Shown here: positions 28,233 to 36,663 of the stretch, in pieces | How positions within the stretch are numbered: the stretch's first letter is position 1 | How the letters are laid out: every line of letters begins with the position of its first letter | Assembly: GCF_000468095.1 (NCBI RefSeq) | Contig: NZ_ASZC01000004.1 | Coordinates: forward strand, 223,437 to 287,436 | Source: Pantoea sp. AS-PWVM4 | GTDB taxonomy: Bacteria > Pseudomonadota > Gammaproteobacteria > Enterobacterales > Enterobacteriaceae | Direction: 5' to 3' | Length of the DNA stretch: 64,000 nucleotides | Made by a program: the position numbers and the translations under genes | Notes under the pieces: model-generated | Told to the model about the DNA's origin: nothing | What the model saw: the letters and a program-made list of their open reading frames with translations, nothing else | Database searches by the model: none

Positions 28233-29015
28233 TTAGATGACCGATCCACGCGCAGCAATGCCGCCGTCGATAGTGATGTTGGTGCCGCTGATATAACCGG
28301 CGCGATCGGAAGACATAAACGCCACCAAATCGGCGACCTCTTCCGAGGTCGCCGGACGCTTGCCCGGATAGAGCGCGAACAGCTCCTCCCAACGCGCTTC
28401 GTCACCCAGCATATCAATCGCTTTGCGTTTCATGATTTTCAGCATGCGATCGGTCGCTACCGGGCCAGGGTTGATGCCAATCACGCGGATGCCGTCATCA
28501 AGGCTGCGGCCACCCAGCGCCTTAGTAAATGACATCAGCGCCGCGTTGCCGGTACTGCCCGCGATATAGCTGGCGTCCCAGTTTTCCCCGGAGTTGCCGA
28601 TGACATTGATGATCACGCCACTTTTCGCGGCTTTCATTTGCGGGTAGTAAAGGCGGCACAGCGAAATGTAGCCGAAGACTTTCAGATCAAAGCCAGCGCG
28701 CCACGCCTGATCATCGACGATATCCAGCGATCCCGCCGGGATGTCTCCGGCGTTGTTGACCAGAATATCAATCGCGCCCACTTCCGCCGCCAGCGACTCC
28801 ATCGCCGCCGTGGAGCTGAGATCTTTTTCGTACACCGAAACGCTGACGCCATATTCGGCGATCAACGCCTGTTGCAGGTCACGCATTGCGGCGCCATTCC
28901 GCGCCGCCAGATGCAGGGTACAACCTTCCGCTGCCAGCACGCGCGCCGTCGCTTCACCAATGCCTTTTGATGCGCCAGTGATCAGCGCGCTTTTGCCGTT
29001 CAGATTCAATTTCAT
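28233..29015 (-). CDS. SDR oxidoreductase with atypical catalytic motif
   Basis: 260 residues. The cofactor loop is TGASKGIGEATA near 14-25, with NNAGDIPAG near 91. The expected YxxxK region reads SYIAGSTGNAALMSFTKALG, so the lysine is replaced (Asn or Ser depending on alignment). A recognised SDR subgroup shares this YIAGxxGN pattern. It may use a different proton-relay residue. First gene of the operon, with a GGTATAC/GCATACC operator pair 20 bp upstream. Confidence 0.88.
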   Translation of the reverse strand: MKLNLNGKSALITGASKGIGEATARVLAAEGCTLHLAARNGAAMRDLQQALIAEYGVSVSVYEKDLSSTAAMESLAAEVGAIDILVNNAGDIPAGSLDIVDDQAWRAGFDLKVFGYISLCRLYYPQMKAAKSGVIINVIGNSGENWDASYIAGSTGNAALMSFTKALGGRSLDDGIRVIGINPGPVATDRMLKIMKRKAIDMLGDEARWEELFALYPGKRPATSEEVADLVAFMSSDRAGYISGTNITIDGGIAARGSVI

Positions 29016-29033
29016 GTTGTGCTCTCCTGGTTA

Positions 29034-29062
29034 GGTATACAAGACAAAGCAATTTGCATACC
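29034..29062. promoter_or_regulatory. GntR operator pair before the catabolic operon
   Basis: GGTATACAA and TTGCATACC half-sites face each other across 10 bp, 19 bp upstream of the SDR start. The same two half-sites recur, in the other order, at 29796-29824. Confidence 0.6.
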
Positions 29063-29080
29063 AGGAAAGCCAAATCGTTT

Positions 29081-29755
29081 TCAGGAAAAACCGGCGATAA
29101 AGTCCACGAGGTCATCACCTAACAAGGTCAGATGCTTGCGCATCGCGTCGTGTGCGCCATCCGCATCATTACGCGCAATCGCGTCCAGAATCGCGCCATG
29201 TTCTTCCAGCGTTTTATTCACCCGCCCCGGATGAAAGGTGACGCGACGGCGGTAGACACCCACGCGATTGCGCAAGGCGCGCGTCTCTTCAGCTAAAAAC
29301 TCGTTGCGCGCAAAGGTATAGATCGCTTCATGGAAATTGAGGTTCATATCATAAAAAGCCGCCGGTGAGATCGAGGTGCCTTGATCCGCCATCTGCTGCT
29401 GGATCTGGCGCAATTGCGCCAGTTGATCCGGGGAAATACGCCGTGCGGCAAGACGGGCGCACAGCCCTTCCAGCTCGGCCATCACCTGGAACATTTCCAG
29501 CAGCGTATTCATGCCCAACGCACGCACCATCACGCCCTGGCGGCCATTCAGATCCACCAGCCCGTCGGCTGCCAGTAGCCGAAAGGCTTCACGCACCGGG
29601 GTGCGCGATACCTCAAAACGTGCGGCAATTTCCTTTTCATCCAGCCGTTTACCCGGCTCCAGTGTGCCACTGGCGATCTCTTTTTCCAGCGTCTGTTTCA
29701 GACCATCCGCCAGCGAAGTTCCCGTCAGGCGGGAGAGGATTTTTTGCTCACTCAT
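29081..29755 (-). CDS. GntR family (FCD subfamily) regulator
   Basis: 224 residues. The winged helix spans about 14-80 (LKQTLEKEIASGTLEPGKRLDEKEIAARFEVSRTPVREAFRLLAADGLV), followed by an FCD effector domain with metal-type residues in DMNLNFHEAIYTFARNEFL. It sits between the catabolic operon on its own strand and the divergent ABC transporter operon. Three GTATAC sites flank it, so it most likely controls itself and both operons. Confidence 0.94.
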   Translation of the reverse strand: MSEQKILSRLTGTSLADGLKQTLEKEIASGTLEPGKRLDEKEIAARFEVSRTPVREAFRLLAADGLVDLNGRQGVMVRALGMNTLLEMFQVMAELEGLCARLAARRISPDQLAQLRQIQQQMADQGTSISPAAFYDMNLNFHEAIYTFARNEFLAEETRALRNRVGVYRRRVTFHPGRVNKTLEEHGAILDAIARNDADGAHDAMRKHLTLLGDDLVDFIAGFS

Positions 29756-29795
29756 GGTGCTTTTTGCTCGTCAGGTTGCACTGATATGATCCGTT

Positions 29796-29824
29796 TTGCA
29801 TACCTAAACTACAAACAGGTATAC
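29796..29824. promoter_or_regulatory. GntR operator pair before gntR
   Basis: TTGCATACC (29796-29804) and GGTATAC (29818-29824) lie 41-69 bp upstream of the regulator start, in the 262-bp divergent region. Confidence 0.6.
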
Positions 29825-29949
29825 ATCTATTACTTCACTTGATAACGCGTATTGTCGCTGATTTCTGGCGCGGGTCAATGCCCTTTACGGAAGCTGGCAC
29901 ACATCCTGCAAGTCATGAATCGTAGCAAAGCCATTAAAAGTGCGATGCG

Positions 29950-29959
29950 ATGTATACAT
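29950..29959. promoter_or_regulatory. GntR operator before the ABC transporter operon
   Basis: ATGTATACAT is a perfect 10-bp palindrome with the same GTATAC core, 58 bp upstream of the binding-protein start. Confidence 0.6.
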
Positions 29960-30017
29960 AGAAGGATTATCACGACATCACCAGGCTATTTGACACCCGA
30001 GACCAGAGGATAAACCG

Positions 30018-31028
30018 ATGCCAAGACTCACCTCGCAGTTCGTTCGCCGTTGTCTGACCGGATTGCTGTGCACCGCCTTGCTCAGCAGCGCCGCGCAGGC
30101 TGCTCAGGAGAAAGTTTCCGTGCGCCTGAAATGGTTGGCGCAGGCGCAGTTTGCCGGCTTTTATGTCGCCAAAGCCAAAGGGTTTTATGAACAACAGGGG
30201 CTGGACGTCACCATTAATCCGGGCGGCCCGAATATTAACGTCGAGACGTTAGTGGCATCCGGTGCCGATACCTTCGGTCTGGCGGGCGGTATGGAGAGTG
30301 TGCTGGCTGCACGCGAAAAAGGGTTGCCGATTGTCGCGCTGGCAATGTCGCAGCAGCGCACCCCGTTTGTCTTCGTCACCTATGCCGATTCCGGTATCAA
30401 CAGCTTTAAAGATTTTAAAGGTAAGAAGGTGTCAGTGTGGTTTACCGGCGTGCAATATCCGCTGCTGGCCTCGCTTGGCGCAGCCGGTTTGAAGAAAGAA
30501 GATATCACCCTGCTGCCGCAGTCGGTTTCGCTTAACCCGTTTATTGATAAGCAGGTCGATGTCGCCACCGTCACCCTCTACAACGAGTACAACACCCTGA
30601 AAGAGAAAGGCGTTACCAATCTCAAACTGATTTCCCCCGATGATGTCGGCGTCACCACCCAACAGGATGCGCTGATCACCTCAAAAGAGATGGTGGAAAA
30701 ACATCCGCAACAGGTGCAGGCGTTTGTCAATGCCACGCTGGAAGGCTGGCAATACGCGCTGACTCACCGCGCAGAAACCATCGATATTTTGATGAAAACC
30801 AACCCAAGCCTCAACCGTCAACACCAGGTCGCCATGCTCGACAGCGTCGCCAAACTGATGTACCCGCAAGGATCGCCAGGGCTGGGCAATGTCGACATGC
30901 CGAAAGCCGAGAAGATGATGAAGCTGCTGGTGCAGTACGGCGCGCTAAAGCAGCCGGTGGATGTGAATCAGACCTTTGATCTCAGCTTCTGGCAAAAGGT
31001 CCCGACGCAATACAAAACCCTTAACTGA
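30018..31028 (+). CDS. ABC transporter substrate-binding protein, NMT1/THI5-like
   Basis: 336 residues with a Sec signal peptide cleaved after AQA near residue 31. The mature start VSVRLKWLAQAQFAGFYVAKAKGFYEQQGLDVTI is the NMT1/SsuA-like signature, shared by binding proteins for hydroxymethylpyrimidine, riboflavin, taurine and nitrate relatives. It delivers an unknown, possibly heterocyclic nitrogen-containing solute to the transporter encoded by the next three genes. Confidence 0.93.
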   Translation: MPRLTSQFVRRCLTGLLCTALLSSAAQAAQEKVSVRLKWLAQAQFAGFYVAKAKGFYEQQGLDVTINPGGPNINVETLVASGADTFGLAGGMESVLAAREKGLPIVALAMSQQRTPFVFVTYADSGINSFKDFKGKKVSVWFTGVQYPLLASLGAAGLKKEDITLLPQSVSLNPFIDKQVDVATVTLYNEYNTLKEKGVTNLKLISPDDVGVTTQQDALITSKEMVEKHPQQVQAFVNATLEGWQYALTHRAETIDILMKTNPSLNRQHQVAMLDSVAKLMYPQGSPGLGNVDMPKAEKMMKLLVQYGALKQPVDVNQTFDLSFWQKVPTQYKTLN

Positions 31029-31048
31029 TCTCTGCGCGGAGAAGCCTG

Positions 31049-31879
31049 ATGACCGTGGCACCGAAAAAACATCTGCCGTTGTTGCAGCTGGATAATTTAT
31101 GGAAACGCTTTGGCGATGCGCAGCAACCGGTGATCGCCGTCTCCGGCGTCAACCTGACGGTGAATGAAGGCGAGTTTGTCACCCTGGTTGGCCCATCCGG
31201 CTGTGGTAAATCAACGTTATTTAACATGATTGCTGGCCTGCTTGATCCCGACAACGACGGCGCGATCCTGTTTAAAGGCCAGTCACAGCGGGATGGTGAG
31301 TTGCTGGGTAAAGTGTCGTTTATGCCGCAGCGCGATCTGCTGCTGCCGTGGCGCACCATCATGGATAACGCAATTCTGGCACTGGAGTGTGAAGGCGTAC
31401 CGCGCAAGGAGGCGCGCAAACGTGCTGAAGCGCTGTTTCCCAGCTTTGGCCTGAGTGGTTTTGAGCAAAGCTATCCCCACCAGCTTTCCGGCGGGATGCG
31501 TCAGCGCGTGGCGCTGATGCGTACCTTCCTGTTTCAACGCGACCTGATGCTGCTGGATGAGCCCTTTGGCGCGCTGGATGCCCTGACCCGCACCCTGATG
31601 CAGCGCTGGCTGCTTCAGCTGTGGGAGCAGAACCGCCGCACCATTCTGTTTATCACTCACGATATTGATGAAGCGATTTTCCTGGGCAGTAAAGTGGTGG
31701 TCATGAGCGCCCGTCCCGGCACCATTAAATGCGTCGAGCCTATTGATCTGCCGCGCCCGCGAACCCCGGATATCGTCACCTCCGCCGAGTTTATCGCCAT
31801 CAAAAAACGGCTGCTGGACGCGATCGAGGAGGAGAGCATGAAGTCGTTTCGCTTTACCCAACACGAGGGGCAATCATGA
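31049..31879 (+). CDS. ABC transporter ATP-binding protein (SsuB/TauB/ThiZ type)
   Basis: 276 residues. Walker A is GPSGCGKST near 49-57, the Q-loop is FMPQRDLLLPW near 92, the signature is LSGGMRQRVAL near 147, Walker B is LMLLDEPFG near 166 and the H-loop is ITHDIDEA near 201. The stop overlaps the ATG of the permease gene (ATGA). Confidence 0.95.
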   Translation: MTVAPKKHLPLLQLDNLWKRFGDAQQPVIAVSGVNLTVNEGEFVTLVGPSGCGKSTLFNMIAGLLDPDNDGAILFKGQSQRDGELLGKVSFMPQRDLLLPWRTIMDNAILALECEGVPRKEARKRAEALFPSFGLSGFEQSYPHQLSGGMRQRVALMRTFLFQRDLMLLDEPFGALDALTRTLMQRWLLQLWEQNRRTILFITHDIDEAIFLGSKVVVMSARPGTIKCVEPIDLPRPRTPDIVTSAEFIAIKKRLLDAIEEESMKSFRFTQHEGQS

Positions 31880-32622
31880 CGAAACGGCTGCTGACTCACC
31901 CGCTGGTGGTGACGGTGTTGCTGGTGCTGCTGTGCTGGCAGGGCAGCGTCACGCTGTATTCCATCAGCCCACGCTACCTGCCATCGCTGATGATGGTGGC
32001 GCAGGATATGCGGGCTAACGCCGATCAACTGTTGGCCAGCACCGGACGTACCGCGCTGGAAACCCTGCTTGGTTTTGCCCTCGGCTCTGCTTTTGGCGTG
32101 GCGTGCGGCATCCTGTTCTTTTACGTTAGCTGGATCGATCGCGCCTGGTTTCCGTTGTTTGTGGTGTCACAGACCGTGCCGGTGATCGCTTTTGGCGCGC
32201 TGGTGGTGATTTGGTTCGGCAACACCTTGTTTGCCAAAGTGATGATCGCCTTTTACCTGACGTTTTTGCCGGTCACGTTAAATACCAAACGCGGGCTGCA
32301 AATGGTCGATCCACTGCATATCAGCTTGCTGCGTAGCTTTGGTGCCAGCGGCCTGAAACGTTTTCTGGTGTTGCACTTCCCCGCCGCCGCTCCTGCCATT
32401 TTTGTCGCGCTGAAACTGGGGATTTCCCTGAGTCTGGTCGGTGCGATTGTCGGTGAATGGTTCGGCGATACCGTGGGCCTCGGCGTGCTGCTGATCCAGT
32501 CGATGTACAACGAAGACGTGGTGCGCATGTGGACGCTGATCGTCATCTGTGGGCTGACTGGCGCGCTGCTGTACAGCGTGGTGGAACGCTGCGAGCGCAA
32601 ACTGGCCTGGTGGGGGAAATAA
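31876..32622 (+). CDS. ABC transporter permease 1
   Basis: 248 residues with about six helices. The EAA loop is LLRSFGASGLKRFLVLHFPAAAPAIFVALKLGISLSLVGAIVGEW near 150-195, of the SsuC/TauC type. It forms a heterodimer with the following permease. Confidence 0.93.
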   Translation: MTKRLLTHPLVVTVLLVLLCWQGSVTLYSISPRYLPSLMMVAQDMRANADQLLASTGRTALETLLGFALGSAFGVACGILFFYVSWIDRAWFPLFVVSQTVPVIAFGALVVIWFGNTLFAKVMIAFYLTFLPVTLNTKRGLQMVDPLHISLLRSFGASGLKRFLVLHFPAAAPAIFVALKLGISLSLVGAIVGEWFGDTVGLGVLLIQSMYNEDVVRMWTLIVICGLTGALLYSVVERCERKLAWWGK

Positions 32623-32627
32623 TCGTG

Positions 32628-33362
32628 ATGCGTAAATTCCTGCCACCGCTGTTTGGCGTGTTCAGCCTGATCCTGCTGTGGGAAGGCAGCATCTGGCTGT
32701 TTCACATTCCCCCCTTTGTCCTGCCTTCGTTGCACAGCATCGTGCTGGCGGTGGTGAGCAACGGTAGCAGCCTGTGGATTTCGATGGGCTGGACACTGGT
32801 TGAGGCCTTGAGCGGCTTTGCCCTTGGCCTGCTGGTCGGTCTGTCACTCGCGATGTTAATGACCGTGTTCCGTCCGCTGGAGGCGATTCTGATGCCGCTG
32901 GCGGTGGCGATTAACTCGGTGCCAACCGTGGCCTGGATCCCCCTGGCGCTGATCTGGTTTGGTATGGGCGCACTGTCAAAAGTCGTGCTGGTGATCCTGG
33001 CGGTGAGCTTTGTGATTCTGGTCAACAGCCTGCACGGGCTGAAACAGGCCGACCCGCAGATCATCAATCTGATGCGCAGCTTTGGTGCCAGCCGCCTGAC
33101 CATCATGCGCAAACTGCAACTCCCCGCTGCGTTACCCAATATTGTCAGCGGCCTGCGCGTAGGCCTGGTACGCAGCATTATCGTCGCGATTGTCGCGGAA
33201 ATGCTCGGCGCGTACCAGGGCATCGGCTGGACGATTTTTCAATCCACGCAGCAGGTGGATCTGCTTACCGTCTGGGCCGCCGTGGTCGTCTCTTCACTGG
33301 TCAGCATCGCGCTTTATGGCCTGCTGGCCTGGCTCGACACAACCTTTATCTGGTGGAAATAA
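32628..33362 (+). CDS. ABC transporter permease 2
   Basis: 244 residues from the ATG at 32628 (an adjacent GTG at 32625 is also possible). The EAA loop is LMRSFGASRLTIMRKLQLPAALPNIVSGLRVGLVRSIIVAIVAEMLG. It lies 5 bp after permease 1 and 2 bp before the aldolase gene. Two distinct permeases in one operon imply a heterodimeric channel. Confidence 0.92.
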   Translation: MRKFLPPLFGVFSLILLWEGSIWLFHIPPFVLPSLHSIVLAVVSNGSSLWISMGWTLVEALSGFALGLLVGLSLAMLMTVFRPLEAILMPLAVAINSVPTVAWIPLALIWFGMGALSKVVLVILAVSFVILVNSLHGLKQADPQIINLMRSFGASRLTIMRKLQLPAALPNIVSGLRVGLVRSIIVAIVAEMLGAYQGIGWTIFQSTQQVDLLTVWAAVVVSSLVSIALYGLLAWLDTTFIWWK

Positions 33363-33364
33363 TC

Positions 33365-34102
33365 ATGACGCAAACCGAACAGCAACTCCGCATTCAGCTT
33401 GCCGCCTGTTATCGGCTGGTGGCGCATTTCGGCATGGATGACCTGATTTATAACCATATCTCGGTACGTCTGCCGGGGCCGGAACACCATTTTCTGATTA
33501 ACCCATACGGGCTGTTTTTCTCTGAGATCACCGCTTCCAGCCTGATCAAAATCGACCTGCAAGGTCATGCGCTGGAACCGAGTGATTACGAGGTGAACCG
33601 CGCGGGCTTTGTGATCCATAGCGCCATCCACGCGGCGCGTGAAGATGCCATCTGCGTGTTACATACCCACTCGGATGCGGCAACAGCGGTGTCGGCGCTG
33701 GAGGAAGGCTTACAGCCGGTGAGCCAGTTTGCCATGCACTTCTGGAATCGCCTCGGTTACCACGCCTATGAAGGTGTGGCGCTGGATACCGACGAGCAGG
33801 CACGACTGGTGCGCGATCTCGGCCCACATCAGGTGATGGTGCTGCGCAATCACGGCATTCTTGCCGCCGCTCGAACCATCCCGGAAGCCTTTATGCTGGC
33901 GTACTACTTCGAACGAGCTGCCCGCATTCAACTGATGGCTCAGGGCAGCGGCAGCAAGCTGTTGTTGCCGCCGGAAGCGGTCTCCGAGAAAGCCGCCCGC
34001 CAGTTTAACCAATGTGAGGGGGATATTCGCCTGCGCGGTGAGCGCGAGTGGCCCGCCTTTATCCGTCTGCTGGACAAACTTGATCCCAGCTACCGTCAGT
34101 AA
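33365..34102 (+). CDS. Class II aldolase/adducin family protein
   Basis: 245 residues from ATG 33365. Zinc ligands lie in VLHTHSDAATA (two His near 100) and the late LRNHGILAAA near 165. A glutamate base in the SEITASSLIKID region fits the fuculose-1-phosphate aldolase/ribulose-phosphate epimerase fold. Adducin-type members of catabolic operons often act as decarboxylases or aldolases on non-phosphorylated acids. The exact reaction is unknown. Confidence 0.9.
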   Translation: MTQTEQQLRIQLAACYRLVAHFGMDDLIYNHISVRLPGPEHHFLINPYGLFFSEITASSLIKIDLQGHALEPSDYEVNRAGFVIHSAIHAAREDAICVLHTHSDAATAVSALEEGLQPVSQFAMHFWNRLGYHAYEGVALDTDEQARLVRDLGPHQVMVLRNHGILAAARTIPEAFMLAYYFERAARIQLMAQGSGSKLLLPPEAVSEKAARQFNQCEGDIRLRGEREWPAFIRLLDKLDPSYRQ

Positions 34103-34120
34103 ACATTCAGGAGGTTACCG

Positions 34121-34975
34121 ATGTTAGAGTTACGCCCGTTAACAGACCATATCGGCATGGAAGTGCTGAACGTCGATGCCACACAACCGATTGATCCCGC
34201 CACCTTTGCCGCGTTGCGCGACGCACTGAATACTCATTCTGTCCTGCTGCTACGTAACCAGTCGGTCAGTGAAGCGCAGCATGTGGCGTTTGCGCGTGAA
34301 TTTGGCGAGCTTCAGGTTCATGTGCTGAGTCAGTACCTCACCACACCCTATCCGGAACTGTACGTGTTATCGAATGTGAAGCAGGACGGTAAACCGATTG
34401 GCAACCATAAAGAGGGCTGGAACTGGCACTCTGACTGGTCTTATTACGAAGTGCCTTGCTTTGGCTCGGTGCTGCACGCGGTGGAAGTGCCACCGGTCGG
34501 CGCGGATACGCTGTTTTCCTCAATGTTTGCTGCTTATGATGCGCTGGATGAGGACACCAAGCGTCTGATCCAACCGCTGAGCGCGGTACACTCCTACTCC
34601 ACGTATTACGCCAAAGCCTTCGCCGACCGGGAGCCGCTGAGCGCGGAGCAAAAAGCCGCTACGCCGGATGTGGTGCACCCTCTGGTGCGCCGCCATCAGG
34701 AAACCGGACGTCCTTCGTTGTTTGTCGGACAGGACATTGTCAAAGAGATCGTCGGTCTGCCGCCGGAAGAGAGCGCAGCCTTGCTGGCACGCCTCAACGC
34801 GCACGCCATCAGCGAAGCCTTTACCTACCGCCATAAGTGGCAGGCGCATGATCTGCTGATCTGGGATAACCGCTGCACCATGCACCAGGCCACGCCGTAT
34901 GACGATGTGGCCTACCGCCGCGTGATGCATCGCGCCACGGTGAAAGGCAGCGAACGCCCGCAGGCGATGGTGTAA
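34121..34975 (+). CDS. TauD/TfdA family Fe(II)/2-oxoglutarate dioxygenase
   Basis: 284 residues. The iron facial triad is visible as His103 and Asp105 in NWHSDWSYYE and His255 in NRCTMHQATPYD. The 2-oxoglutarate Arg lies in YRRVMHR. Family members hydroxylate sulfonates, phenoxyacetates, pyrimidines and similar compounds, releasing a heteroatom group. RBS AGGAGG lies 8 nt before the ATG. It sits in the ABC-transporter operon and probably catalyses the first oxidative attack on the imported compound. Confidence 0.93.
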   Translation: MLELRPLTDHIGMEVLNVDATQPIDPATFAALRDALNTHSVLLLRNQSVSEAQHVAFAREFGELQVHVLSQYLTTPYPELYVLSNVKQDGKPIGNHKEGWNWHSDWSYYEVPCFGSVLHAVEVPPVGADTLFSSMFAAYDALDEDTKRLIQPLSAVHSYSTYYAKAFADREPLSAEQKAATPDVVHPLVRRHQETGRPSLFVGQDIVKEIVGLPPEESAALLARLNAHAISEAFTYRHKWQAHDLLIWDNRCTMHQATPYDDVAYRRVMHRATVKGSERPQAMV

Positions 34976-34978
34976 AGC

Positions 34979-36244
34979 ATGGCGCAATCCGGCGAACGAC
35001 TGCATCGGGCGTTGCTCCAGGCGTATAAGCAACGCCATCTGAATAGCCTGAGCTGGCTGGCTGCTGAATCCGCGCTGGCAGCCGCCACCGTTGACAGCGC
35101 CGCACCGCTCGCCGGTTTGCCGCTGGTGGTAAAAGATAATATTGATGTCGCAGGCATGCCGACCAGCATCGGCACGGCGCTTTTGGCAGAAGAACGGGTT
35201 AGCCACAGCGCTGAACTGGTTACCCGTCTGCAACAGGCCGGCGCGATTATTATCGGCAAAGCTAGCATGCATGAGCTGGCTTCCGGCACCAGCGGGTTAA
35301 ATGCGGCACGCGGTGATGTGTTACACCCCTTTTTACCTGGCCGCGTGGTGGGCGGCTCCTCCAGCGGCAGCGCGGCAGCGGTGGCTGCTGGCATCGTGCC
35401 GGCCAGCATTGGCACCGATACCGGCGCATCGGTCCGGCTTCCCGCCTCTTTTTGTGGATTGATCGGCTTTCGTCCTTCGCTGCTGCGCTATCCACAACAG
35501 GGCATCGCACCGATCTCGATCAGTCGCGACACCGCCGGTATCCTGGCGCAACATATTGACGATGTGATGGCACTGGATAGCGCCATCAGCGGTGAATTCG
35601 AACACCCCGCGGTGGCGCTGGCGGATTTACGCCTTGGCGTACCGCGCGCGCATTTCTGGCACGGTTGTGAGCCTGCGGTGGCCTCAGCTGCGGAGAAGGT
35701 GTTGCAGCAACTGCGCGATCGTGGCGTGACCTTGATTGAGGTGGAAATCACCCAGGTAGCCCAACTGGCGGTGCAGGCCGGTTATCCAATGGCCTCGTTT
35801 GAGATGTTGCGCGATCTGCCACGTTATCTGCAACAACGTGGTAGCCAGTATCGTTTTCCTCAGTTGCAACAGGCGGTGAAAAGCCCCGATGTACAGGCGT
35901 TGTTGGCAGATGCCGCGACCGTCAGCGAAGCGCAATATCATGCGGCAATGACGCAGTGGAAACCGCAGCTCACCGCGCGCTATCAGGCAGTTTTTCAGCA
36001 ACATCAACTTGATGGTCTGATTTTCCCCACCGTGCCGCTGCTGCCACCCACGATAGCAACAGCCAACGCGCTGTTTCGGCAACTGATTGCCAATTGTGAA
36101 CCCGCCACCGTGGTGGGGCTGCCCTGTATCAGCCTGCCGCTGGCGCAGACGCCAGAGGGCATTCCGGTGGGGATCGAGTTGCAATTCGCGGCGGGAGAGG
36201 ATCGGCGACTGCTGGCAGTGGCAAGCGCCCTGATGGCCCGGTAG
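34979..36244 (+). CDS. Amidase signature family enzyme
   Basis: 421 residues, at the short end for the family. The Ser-cisSer-Lys triad is visible as Lys52 in VVKDNIDVAG, the GGSSSGS loop (Ser about 127) and Ser151 in GTDTGASVRLPA. It resembles allophanate- or biuret-type and glutamyl-amidotransferase-A-like amidases. It hydrolyses an amide or ureide, consistent with the M20 hydrolase of the divergent operon. Its TAG stop lies inside a REP (36242-36244). Confidence 0.93.
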   Translation: MAQSGERLHRALLQAYKQRHLNSLSWLAAESALAAATVDSAAPLAGLPLVVKDNIDVAGMPTSIGTALLAEERVSHSAELVTRLQQAGAIIIGKASMHELASGTSGLNAARGDVLHPFLPGRVVGGSSSGSAAAVAAGIVPASIGTDTGASVRLPASFCGLIGFRPSLLRYPQQGIAPISISRDTAGILAQHIDDVMALDSAISGEFEHPAVALADLRLGVPRAHFWHGCEPAVASAAEKVLQQLRDRGVTLIEVEITQVAQLAVQAGYPMASFEMLRDLPRYLQQRGSQYRFPQLQQAVKSPDVQALLADAATVSEAQYHAAMTQWKPQLTARYQAVFQQHQLDGLIFPTVPLLPPTIATANALFRQLIANCEPATVVGLPCISLPLAQTPEGIPVGIELQFAAGEDRRLLAVASALMAR

Positions 36245-36310
36245 CGGCGCGATTTATCGCGCGCCGTTCCGCTGGTACACGAAAACCCGCGCGATAAATC
36301 GCGCCGCTAC
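36241..36310. repeat. REP pair overlapping the amidase stop codon (copy 1)
   Basis: Forward GTAGCGGCGCGATTTATCGC and inverted unit. The first three bases of TAGCGG terminate the amidase gene. Confidence 0.9.
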
Positions 36311-36341
36311 GAACAAAAGATGAATCAAGCCGTGACCAACG

Positions 36342-36370
36342 AAAAAAGGCGGAGTGGTTAGCTCCGCCTT
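36342..36370 (-). terminator. Duplicated copy of the toxin terminator
   Basis: Stem AAGGCGGAG/CTCCGCCTT with a 7-nt loop, followed on the minus strand by a T-run. Identical to the hairpin at 36531-36559. Confidence 0.75.
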
Positions 36371-36384
36371 GATTCAAGTTCCGG

Positions 36385-36429
36385 TCAGTGGGCCTGACCG
36401 GTTAGTTGCAAAAGGGCAACGATGATCTG
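36385..36429 (-). pseudogene. Truncated copy of the TisB-like toxin gene
   Basis: The last 14 codons plus stop of the toxin frame (QIIVALLQLTGQAH) are preserved. The duplication junction at 36429/36430 puts REP sequence where the first 15 codons should be, so no start or RBS remains. Confidence 0.8.
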
Positions 36430-36499
36430 GTAGCGGCGCGATTTATCGCGCGCCCTTCCGCTGGTGCACGTAAACCCGCGCGATAAATCGCGCCGCTAC
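36430..36499. repeat. REP pair (copy 2)
   Basis: Second copy of the REP pair within the tandem duplication. Confidence 0.9.
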
Positions 36500-36530
36500 G
36501 AACGAAAGATGAATCAGGCCGTGTCGAACG

Positions 36531-36559
36531 AAAAAAGGCGGAGTGGTTAGCTCCGCCTT
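36531..36559 (-). terminator. Intrinsic terminator of the TisB-like gene
   Basis: A nine-base-pair GC-rich stem AAGGCGGAG/CTCCGCCTT with loop CTAACCA on the minus strand, followed by TTTT. It begins 15 bp after the toxin stop codon. Confidence 0.85.
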
Positions 36560-36573
36560 GATTCAAGTTCCGG

Positions 36574-36663
36574 TCAGTGGGCCTGACCGGTCAGTTGCAA
36601 AAGGGCAACGATGATCTGCAAGATAACCCGGACCAGGTCCAACAGTAATCTAATCAGTTCCAT
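36574..36663 (-). CDS. tisB: TisB-like 29-residue hydrophobic membrane toxin
   Basis: The peptide has 29 residues, the same length as E. coli TisB, and forms one amphipathic hydrophobic helix with sparse charges (Glu2, Arg5, Asp9, Arg12). The core LQIIVALLQL parallels LKLIVAALQL of TisB. RBS AAGGA lies 5 nt before the ATG. Upstream on the same strand are a 5' leader of about 205 nt and a LexA box. A strong terminator follows. TisB inserts in the inner membrane, collapses proton motive force and promotes persistence after DNA damage. The symbol rests on length, motif and locus architecture, not on a database search. Confidence 0.8.
   Translation of the reverse strand: MELIRLLLDLVRVILQIIVALLQLTGQAH

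Larger units (their letters stand above)
36241..36618. repeat. 189-bp tandem duplication
   Basis: Unit 1 spans 36241-36429 and unit 2 spans 36430-36618. Both begin GTAGCGGCGCG and end GATGATCTG. They are near-identical apart from scattered substitutions. Each contains a REP pair, an intrinsic terminator for minus-strand transcription and the 3' half of the small toxin gene. Only unit 2 continues into an intact toxin gene. Confidence 0.9.
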
